Part shown: positions 44,728 through 51,148 of the stretch, piece by piece
Numbering within the stretch: the first letter of the stretch is position 1
How the letters are laid out: every line of letters begins with the position of its first letter
Origin: Acinetobacter rongchengensis
GTDB taxonomy: Bacteria > Pseudomonadota > Gammaproteobacteria > Pseudomonadales > Moraxellaceae
Direction of reading: 5' to 3'
Assembly (NCBI RefSeq): GCF_003611475.1
Contig: NZ_RAXT01000011.1
Span: forward strand, 22,322-86,321
Length of the DNA: 64,000 nt
Notes under the pieces: model-generated
What the model was told of the DNA's origin: nothing
The model's input: only the letters and a program-made list of their open reading frames with translations
Database searches by the model: none
Program-made: the position numbers and the translations under genes

Positions 44728-45618
44728 TTATATTTGCGCAGAAATAGTGGTCTGCGACTTACCTCGGGCTTTTGACTGATACATCAGTTGATCCGCTTGA
44801 TGGGTTGCCTCATCTAGATTATCGGGTAGTTCGGTATAAACTCGAATACCCATACTAAAATCAACACCATACTGTTGTTTTAAGCCACTGAGTAAAAACT
44901 TATTTCTTAATCTTTTTGCATAATCTTCAATTCCTTGTGAATTTGTATCTTGCAAGATCACCACAAACTCATCTCCTCCCATACGTGCCACAACATCATT
45001 CATACGCATAGTCTCTTTTAATACATGTGCAAATTCCACCAATACATCATCTCCCTTACTGTGCCCATAAGTGTCATTGACCGTTTTAAAACCATCAAGG
45101 TCAATGATCCCGACTGCAAGAGTTTGGTCTTTCTTAGAATACCTTCTTTTAAGTGTTTGATATTCCAGATTAAAGGCTCGTGTATTATTCAATGATGTTA
45201 AGGAGTCTTTCATCGCCATCAGCGTCATGTCGGTTAGACTTCTTTTGATTTTAAATAATAAAAAAGCAACTACACTAAAAAATCCCAATCGAGCACAGGC
45301 ATTCCAATAAGGAATAATCGGATTTGAATAATGATGTCCTGCACCATAATCTGCGTAAAGCCAAGTCAATGCGGATAAAATAATGGTAAAAATCGCCATA
45401 TTTTTATTATCGTACCAAGCTGCAATTGAAACAGGGACAAGATAGAACACTGCAAATGAATACTCATAACCCGTTGCAAGATCAATCACGCCCCATACTG
45501 TGATCATGAGCAATAAAAAAACACGGCGAAGCACCGTATTTCTTAAAAATAGTTTTTCAAATTGCATCATGAGATATGCCATCCTAGCCCCCCATAAATC
45601 CCTTTTCTCTGTATCCAT
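44728..45618 (-). CDS. Membrane diguanylate cyclase (GGDEF domain)
   Basis: This protein of up to 296 residues would make cyclic di-GMP. Four to five hydrophobic segments occupy residues ~30-125. A GGDEF domain follows, with DSLTSLNNTRAF, the metal-binding IDLDGFKTVNDTYGH, and an intact RMGGDEF active site. A product-inhibition I-site R-x-x-D (RMND) lies exactly five residues before GGDEF. Starts at 45582 or 45570 are also possible. It converges with the GTPase/roadblock operon; a link between them is plausible but unproven. Confidence 0.9.
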   Translation of the reverse strand: MDTEKRDLWGARMAYLMMQFEKLFLRNTVLRRVFLLLMITVWGVIDLATGYEYSFAVFYLVPVSIAAWYDNKNMAIFTIILSALTWLYADYGAGHHYSNPIIPYWNACARLGFFSVVAFLLFKIKRSLTDMTLMAMKDSLTSLNNTRAFNLEYQTLKRRYSKKDQTLAVGIIDLDGFKTVNDTYGHSKGDDVLVEFAHVLKETMRMNDVVARMGGDEFVVILQDTNSQGIEDYAKRLRNKFLLSGLKQQYGVDFSMGIRVYTELPDNLDEATHQADQLMYQSKARGKSQTTISAQI

Positions 45619-46284
45619 CTAATCTTTAAACTGTTTTGCTCTTATGCAAACTGTATCAATATTGATGTTGTTTTTTCTATGTCTTTTGCTATGTGTTTGT
45701 TTTGCAGTGTTTTTCTTATACTTTAAAATTTTTGGGGTGTCAGGGAAAACATCTGTTGGTTTACTTCAACTATTAAAACTTTGTAAGTTCTAACCCTATT
45801 GCCTATAAACTTTTGATCTATAGCGTCCTAAGCCGAATCGAGACCTTTTGGGTAAGTACTACACTCACGTTATACGCAACTGGTAGCAATCTACTCTTTT
45901 CGATCCCTATCACACCCTTGAAATATACTTTAACCAAAGTGCGTCGGGATTATTTCCCTAAGATTTACCAATTACAGCCATTTTCAGAAAAATTTTTCTC
46001 GAAAACAGCAAAATTTAGGATTTTTTATCTTTAAGGCTAAAATAGTGATTTTTTATTTCATAAAAACCATCAAAAATGGAAAATTTGTTGAGCTTTTTAA
46101 AATTTATTTCCAGATCAGCATTCAAAAATAAAAAAGACGATGTGAACATGACCAAGATAGATTGAACAATCCATCACTAGCAAGCTGATTACAAACCAAT
46201 CCACAGCTCAGCTCTAATCTACCCGCTAATTTTTTAAAACCTATACACATCAAAGTAACAGCATATAAAAGCAAAACATCAAGT
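45619..46284. other. 666-base gap with no supported gene
   Basis: A plus-strand open frame at 45813-46034 (73 codons) lacks a ribosome site and any recognisable family. The segment 45830-45990 is visibly less AT-rich than its surroundings and could be a decayed gene or fragment. The rest is AT-rich. No terminal inverted repeats, transposase motif or RNA gene were recognised. Confidence 0.35.
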
Positions 46285-46737
46285 TTAAGCTACTTCTGAA
46301 ATAGGTTTCTCTTTACTTTTCAAATAAATATTTTCTAGTTCTTGCTTATCTTGATTGATAAAAGCTTGCAAACTTTGTTGAGCTTGCTCAAGGCTAGCCT
46401 GCTTAATTAAAAACGCTTCTTTATTTTTCCGAGTCATTAGCCCAAATAATTCACGTTGTGGAAAGATCAATTGAATATTGCTTTCGATCTTAAATTCGAA
46501 TTGTTCTGACTTAGAAAAAGCATTTAAAGTGATTTTTAAATATTCATCAGACGCTTTATGCATCACGTTAAAAACTGAGTTTTTACCATTTATTTGGAGT
46601 TGTAAGACGCGTTGTTGACGCCAATTTACCTTTTCAAATTTTTCGAGAATAAATGCAATATCAAGATCATGGCTTTCTTGCATTTCATCATTCAAGTTTG
46701 CATTTGATAATTGGATTTGAAGATTAAATGTACTCAT
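46285..46737 (-). CDS. Unknown cytoplasmic protein, paralogue A of a tandem pair
   Basis: This 150-residue soluble protein is related to the next gene (46997-47458). Shared features, in order, are an N-terminal beta strand (FNLQIQLSN), a W-R-x-x-x-L-x-L-Q block (VNWRQQRVLQLQI), a YLKITLNAF strand, then SNIQLIFPQRELFGLMTRKNKE and a helical C-terminus. No domain family, signal peptide or catalytic motif was recognised. The pair probably arose by tandem duplication, and function is unknown. Confidence 0.7.
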   Translation of the reverse strand: MSTFNLQIQLSNANLNDEMQESHDLDIAFILEKFEKVNWRQQRVLQLQINGKNSVFNVMHKASDEYLKITLNAFSKSEQFEFKIESNIQLIFPQRELFGLMTRKNKEAFLIKQASLEQAQQSLQAFINQDKQELENIYLKSKEKPISEVA

Positions 46738-46936
46738 TTTTTATGACTCATGTCCTTATGGTCTCATCTTAGTTTAACAAGACTTATCATAATTCATAGT
46801 AATTTCAATAATAAATTTAAAATTACTCATTGATTTTAAATACATATTTGTGATTCATTTATCCAAATGTTATATTTTAACGACTTGCTTTATATTTTCA
46901 GTTTTCCTTGTTTTTTCTCTTTATTTTGCTTGAAAC

Positions 46937-46957
46937 AAGGAGGTGCACAACCTCCTT
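46937..46957 (-). terminator. Hairpin after paralogue B
   Basis: AAGGAGGT (46937-46944) pairs with ACCTCCTT (46950-46957) around a 5-base loop, 40 bases after the 46997 gene's stop. The following minus-strand sequence (GTTTCAAGC) has only a short T-run. Confidence 0.6.
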
Positions 46958-46996
46958 ATCAAGAAAAAATCTAAATTCATAAGATGAGCAAAATAG

Positions 46997-47458
46997 TTAA
47001 GTCATGCGATGCTCTTGTAACATTTTCTTATGCAACAATTGCTTATATTGTTCAGTCATTTGTTCAATATCTCCTTTTAGAAATAAGTCTAATTGCTCAG
47101 AAACTTGACTTTGAGTCAGATTTTTATAAATCAATTCATATTGTTTTTTACGGGTGAACATTCCAAAAAACTCTTTATTTTCGACAATCATTTGAATATT
47201 ACTGTCGATTTGAAAGACTGGTTCAGCCTTGGTGGATTGCGTGTTCAATTGAATCGCTAAATACTGTTGTGTATCGATATCGACTACGGCAAATGAAACT
47301 TCTTCATTTTCCAACTGAAGTTGCGTAAGGAAAATACGTCGCCATTGAATGCTATAAAATTTAGCTTGAATCTGAGTAACATCGGTTGTTTCAAAGGATT
47401 CTGTTCTTGGAAAATGACCTTGCGCAGGTAAACTGATTTCGACTTCGAATGTTTTCAT
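46997..47458 (-). CDS. Unknown cytoplasmic protein, paralogue B of a tandem pair
   Basis: This 153-residue protein is clearly related to its neighbour: FEVEISLPA at the start, IQWRRIFLTQLQL, YLAIQLNTQ, IDSNIQMIVENKEFFGMFTRKK, and a helical C-terminal third. AGGTGAAATA precedes the ATG, and its own hairpin follows, so the two paralogues may be separately expressed. Family and role unknown. Confidence 0.72.
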   Translation of the reverse strand: MKTFEVEISLPAQGHFPRTESFETTDVTQIQAKFYSIQWRRIFLTQLQLENEEVSFAVVDIDTQQYLAIQLNTQSTKAEPVFQIDSNIQMIVENKEFFGMFTRKKQYELIYKNLTQSQVSEQLDLFLKGDIEQMTEQYKQLLHKKMLQEHRMT

Positions 47459-47628
47459 TATTTCACCTATTCCGTGTGTTTTTAATTTTATGAATAATTA
47501 TTAACACTGATTTTATTCTAATTAAATATCCCCATATACGACTTTTGTCGTATTTCAATCAAAAAATAAATCACAAAAGTCTCACCATTTGCATAATTTG
47601 TGATCAAATCTAACTTTTTCAAAATATG

Positions 47629-48327
47629 CTATGGCATATTTAATTCATCAAAATCGGTTATTTCTGAAAGAAAAATTGGTTTAAGCTTAATTTTCGTCCA
47701 AGTCTCTTTAAACCGTGGATCATCTTCAGGGTCTTGATTGAGATTTTCCCGAACTAATTTTTTAGCGGTTAAAAAATTAATACTGGTTTGACTTTCAACA
47801 TAAGGGCCATGATTATTACTGTCCTCATAACCGATTAAACGCATATCATTATTTTCGAACCTAAAGCGGTAATCCCAAGCACCATAGCGACCATGCGCAT
47901 AACCAATATTTAATAGATTATTTTTTATCTCAAACCATAATTCAGGGGCAAAATACACGCCACCTTCCTCGTTCTCAGAACTAAAGCATGCTAAATTTTG
48001 AACGACTTTTTTATATGATCCTTTTTGATTGAATAAGACAATAATACCTCGTCGATTTCGATCCAGTTTTCCTCGGTACTCATGGTTTACCCATTGACTA
48101 GGATCAGTCGCTTTTACAATCAGTACTAAATCGCTGAGTCCATCTTTATTTAAATCACCTTCGACAGCTTCAAATAAATGATAGGTTTTAGGCACATAGG
48201 CTTTGTATTTAATTTTGTCTTTTTGCAGCTTGATTTGTTCGGCTGTTAACGGCTCAGCACCAACCGTTTCTGAAACAATAAATAGAGAAGACCATACAAG
48301 ACATAAGCTGAGAAGTTGTGATTTCAT
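47629..48327 (-). CDS. Exported protein of unknown function with an FG-GAP-like segment
   Basis: This 232-residue protein has a signal peptide (MKSQLLSLCLVWSSLFIVSETVGAEP, cleavage near residue 24). VEGDLNKDGLSDLVLIVKA near residue 60 is a calcium-loop, FG-GAP/VCBS-like repeat. GAWDYRFRFENNDMRLIGYEDSNN follows, as in some exported proteins of Gram-negative bacteria. It is probably periplasmic; function unknown. ATG at 48327 is preferred over the TTG that opens the frame. Confidence 0.75.
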   Translation of the reverse strand: MKSQLLSLCLVWSSLFIVSETVGAEPLTAEQIKLQKDKIKYKAYVPKTYHLFEAVEGDLNKDGLSDLVLIVKATDPSQWVNHEYRGKLDRNRRGIIVLFNQKGSYKKVVQNLACFSSENEEGGVYFAPELWFEIKNNLLNIGYAHGRYGAWDYRFRFENNDMRLIGYEDSNNHGPYVESQTSINFLTAKKLVRENLNQDPEDDPRFKETWTKIKLKPIFLSEITDFDELNMP

Positions 48328-48392
48328 GATTTTTAATCTCAAAATATTGAACTAAGATTCGCCAAAATAATCGGTAAAACCATAACCAATGT

Positions 48393-48662
48393 TCACTGTT
48401 GAAAATATACGGCTATAGAAATAGCGATCAGATACCACAAGATCATTGCAGTCATTCCTGTCAAAATATTTAAAATGACTTTATACATATTTGATAAATT
48501 TGACTTATAAATCTTCAGATTGATAAAGTATGCCAAAGCCCCCAGACCACCACCGATGGCTCCGCCCACAAATACTAAAATGAATGGCCAGCCACACATC
48601 AAATATGCCGATGTAGATAAACCCTGATTAAAGAAACTTTTTTTAGCTGCTTGATTTTCCAT
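48393..48662 (-). CDS. Small membrane protein
   Basis: This 89-residue protein has two hydrophobic segments: about residues 22-47 (CGWPFILVFVGGAIGGGLGALAYFI, glycine-rich) and 63-85. AAGGATAGACA precedes the ATG. The family is not recognised with certainty. It lies 65 bases upstream of the exported protein gene on the same strand. Confidence 0.72.
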   Translation of the reverse strand: MENQAAKKSFFNQGLSTSAYLMCGWPFILVFVGGAIGGGLGALAYFINLKIYKSNLSNMYKVILNILTGMTAMILWYLIAISIAVYFQQ

Positions 48663-49116
48663 TGTCTATCCTTTTTACATTTTTCTTAACTTTATTTTAT
48701 CGATATCATTTACATCAAATTAAAATATTTTATAAATAGCTTCAATATTTTTAGCACACTTTTCATTCATTTTTATCGAATAATAGATTTAAAAGCGCAT
48801 AGAGTTTATCCAATAACAGTGATTCAAATCATCTTAACAAATGACCAATAAGCAAAAAGAAATTTTAAAAAATACGAATCCTTTCAATGTCTTGAAATCA
48901 AAACCCCTAAACAATTTGCGATGTAAATTGGGAAGTCTATTTTTATGATTGTTAGATGAGTGTTTTAAAATCAGAAGTTTAGTGGAAGGCGATAGAGAGT
49001 GTAGAAAAATCAAAGTCACTATACAAATTGAGATTCATTAATTTTTAGAAATTTATGATCATCATTGAACTATTTTTCATCTAAATCAATCTGAAAAATA
49101 GTTCAATTTTATGTGA
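48663..49116. other. Intergenic region with a long inverted repeat
   Basis: This 454-base AT-rich stretch is upstream of the small membrane protein gene. Apart from the 16-base-pair inverted repeat at 49064-49107, nothing was recognised; a 61-codon minus-strand frame at 48834-49019 lacks family features. Confidence 0.35.
49064..49107. repeat. 16-base-pair inverted repeat after the DUF4126 gene
   Basis: ATTGAACTATTTTTCA (49064-49079) and TGAAAAATAGTTCAAT (49092-49107) are perfect inverted copies around a 12-base spacer. It begins 10 bases past the DUF4126 stop and may terminate transcription, although no T-run follows on the minus strand. Confidence 0.65.
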
Positions 49117-49698
49117 TTAAGACAGAGGACTGACTGCATTTTCCTGTCGTTTTATACGAATCCAGCGTATTGCAAGTACAATCATAATCAGTACTGCTAT
49201 AGCAACAAATACAGGTACAACCATAGCCATAATTGAGAGCACTACAGCACTAATCAACTCACCTGTAGCGACGACAAAATTACCTAAACCACCTGTTGTT
49301 GCGGTCGATACGCCACGTGCAGCCACTGTACTCATTTGGACTGCGGTTGCAGTTCCACCACCGACAATAATGGCAGCCGCCCAACCTGCAAATTGTGACA
49401 TTTCTCCAGTACTGACAGCCATGGTTGTCAGTGTTCCTGCGACCATGGCAGCGGGTGTCACAATGGTGTCTAAGGCATTATCCACCCACGGTATGTAATA
49501 TGCGCCCACTTCACAGAGTGTCGCGACGGCTAGACCAATACATACAGATGGCATGGCTAACCATTCAAAGCCTTGCATCGGTTCAAACCATCCTGTAAGT
49601 GATGCAATACTCATGACAAATAACGGGACAAATACACGAAAGCCACATGCTGCACTTAAACCGATACCAATACATAAGCTCAGGATTATTTCCATCAT
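49117..49698 (-). CDS. DUF4126 membrane protein
   Basis: This 193-residue glycine/alanine-rich integral membrane protein has about five hydrophobic segments. It starts EIILSLCIGIGLSAACGFRVFVPLFVMS, and YYIPWVDNALDTIVTPAAMVAGTL in the middle is typical of DUF4126. The basic C-terminal tail (RWIRIKRQE) would be cytoplasmic. AGGGAAACG precedes the ATG. Transport or structural function is unknown. Confidence 0.87.
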   Translation of the reverse strand: MMEIILSLCIGIGLSAACGFRVFVPLFVMSIASLTGWFEPMQGFEWLAMPSVCIGLAVATLCEVGAYYIPWVDNALDTIVTPAAMVAGTLTTMAVSTGEMSQFAGWAAAIIVGGGTATAVQMSTVAARGVSTATTGGLGNFVVATGELISAVVLSIMAMVVPVFVAIAVLIMIVLAIRWIRIKRQENAVSPLS

Positions 49699-49751
49699 CG
49701 TTTCCCTGCCTTCATTTTCTTTTATATTTTAAAACTATTTCTAAATTAACA

Positions 49752-49779
49752 AAAAGCCCTATCAAGTGATAGGGCTTTT
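49752..49779 (-). terminator. Rho-independent terminator of the zinc-ribbon gene
   Basis: AAAAGCCCTATCA (49752-49764) pairs with TGATAGGGCTTTT (49767-49779); a T-run follows on the minus strand. It is 37 bases past the stop of the small zinc-ribbon gene and can also act on the other strand. Confidence 0.92.
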
Positions 49780-49815
49780 ATTTAAAACAGAGGATAACTG
49801 TTTTATCTGTGCTGC

Positions 49816-49959
49816 TTAGGCAATTTTGTTGTTAAATTGATTGCCAAGGCATTTGGTACACGGGGGTAAACGATCTGTACCAATTTCTAAGTAAACGCGA
49901 TGTCCGCATTGGACACAAAAATAGAAGCCTGTTCCGGGTTTTTCGCCAGCAGTAACCAT
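49816..49959 (-). CDS. 47-residue zinc-ribbon protein
   Basis: This short gene is easily missed because of its length. The ATG at 49959 is preceded by GGAGAAC 8 bases upstream. The product begins MVTAGEKPGTGFYFCVQCGH and has two C-x2-C knuckles: C15/C18 in FCVQCGH and C34/C37 in PCTKCLGN, a complete zinc ribbon. It ends at TAA 49818-49816 and is followed by a strong terminator, supporting a real, independently transcribed gene. It resembles small zinc-ribbon proteins of Acinetobacter; function unknown. Confidence 0.88.
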   Translation of the reverse strand: MVTAGEKPGTGFYFCVQCGHRVYLEIGTDRLPPCTKCLGNQFNNKIA

Positions 49960-50068
49960 TTTTGTTCTCCATAGGTTTTAGAAATGGTGAACAAAGTATA
50001 GACGCTTTTTTAGGTTTGTCTATTGGTTATTTTGAAAAATGATGGTGTCATTTTTGCAAGAAATGGTT

Positions 50069-50902
50069 TTAAAACTCTTCTCGTTCTTGCGGTAGTTCAT
50101 CTACTCTTTCTTCGGAATAGAAGTCAGGAGGTATTTCAGAAAGTGATTTTAAAAGCTTTTCTGCTTCAATCGTTTTTTCTTGGTTTCTTATTTTCTGATG
50201 CTTTTTATAACATTCTTCTGCCAATTTCAAATCTTCAATACTTCTTTTCATTTTCCCATACATCTTAACAGTATAGAGAATTTCATCTTTTGTTCTTTCC
50301 TCAATTAAAGCTAATTGTTTTTGTTCATACAAATCCCATACACTCCTTCCATCCTCAAAAGCATAATCTTTGTAAAACTTATTTAGCAGCTGATTCTTCT
50401 GCTTAGGGTATAAAAAGTATGTAGAATTATTAAAGAATGGTATTCCCAAAACAGATAAATCAAGAACTCTAAATTGATTCATAAACTTAAAAGCATCTTT
50501 CTTTGACAAAAAGTTATATCTTTCAAAAAGTGCCATTAATATTGGTACATCTGAATTTTGAACTCCAATTCCACATAATACAGGTGAAATCCCCATGTCC
50601 GCTTTTTGGATAAAATCTAAAATGGACTTTAGTTTTTGGTAAAATTTGCCTACTAATTCTCTTTCATTTGTGCAATTCCATAACCATATAGACTGAATTT
50701 TTGCTAATAATACAACATCAGATTTCTCTAACTCTTCTTTTACAGCTTTTGTAATATAAAATGAACCACCTAAGAGTATTGATTCTTCCTCATAAGGGTT
50801 GTAGCAAAAACCATGCTTAACTCTATTACATTCAGGCACATAAAATTCCAAATCTATAAAAACTATACGTGTTTTATTAATATCAAGAAATCTTCGTTTC
50901 AT
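50069..50902 (-). CDS. Unknown protein, possible DEDD-type 3'-5' exonuclease fold
   Basis: This 277-residue protein is rich in Lys, Glu, Phe and Tyr. VFIDLEFYVPE (D17, E19) resembles an exonuclease I motif, LCGIGVQNSDVPIL (D118) an exonuclease II motif and GRSVWDLYE (D190) an exonuclease III motif, though the usual Tyr/His four residues before the last Asp is Arg here. The C-terminal 60 residues form a charged helix. AAGGATTTAT precedes the ATG. Neighbours are unrelated, so it looks like an accessory gene. The nuclease reading is inference. Confidence 0.6.
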   Translation of the reverse strand: MKRRFLDINKTRIVFIDLEFYVPECNRVKHGFCYNPYEEESILLGGSFYITKAVKEELEKSDVVLLAKIQSIWLWNCTNERELVGKFYQKLKSILDFIQKADMGISPVLCGIGVQNSDVPILMALFERYNFLSKKDAFKFMNQFRVLDLSVLGIPFFNNSTYFLYPKQKNQLLNKFYKDYAFEDGRSVWDLYEQKQLALIEERTKDEILYTVKMYGKMKRSIEDLKLAEECYKKHQKIRNQEKTIEAEKLLKSLSEIPPDFYSEERVDELPQEREEF

Positions 50903-51041
50903 ATAAATCCTTATAATAGAAGTAACTACTCAGTAAACTAGAAATTAAGAAACATAAGCTTTATAACTATTCTACCTGGCTATTGTATGGTCAAATAAAA
51001 ACCCCACTTAACAGTAGGGTCTTTTTACAACAATTTCAATA

Positions 51042-51134
51042 ACTTTAATCCTCCTCCTCGCAAAGCAATGCTTCTCACCTTTTCAAAGGAGGGAGTTCCC
51101 CTCTTTGATAAAGAGGGGTTAGGGGAGATTCAAT
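51042..51134. repeat. Short GC-richer palindromic intergenic repeat
   Basis: This is a block of purine/pyrimidine-skewed sequence (CCTCCTCC..., AAAGGAGGGAG...) ending in a perfect hairpin: CCCCTCTTT (51098-51106) with AAAGAGGGG (51110-51118), then GTTAGGGGAGATT. It resembles REP/MITE-like repeats scattered between Acinetobacter genes. A related, not identical, element lies near 58195-58330; both end with CAATATT. Confidence 0.6.
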
Positions 51135-51148
51135 ATTATTAAAAATGA

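Noticed and set aside
45813..46034. 73-codon plus-strand open frame in the large gap
   Set aside because: No ribosome site, no recognisable family and atypical composition; not called as a gene.
48834..49019. 61-codon minus-strand open frame
   Set aside because: Leu/Lys/Ser/Phe-rich low-complexity product with no family features and no good ribosome site.
51042..51134. Palindromic block as end of an insertion sequence
   Set aside because: No transposase gene or matching terminal repeat is present; it fits a dispersed intergenic repeat better.
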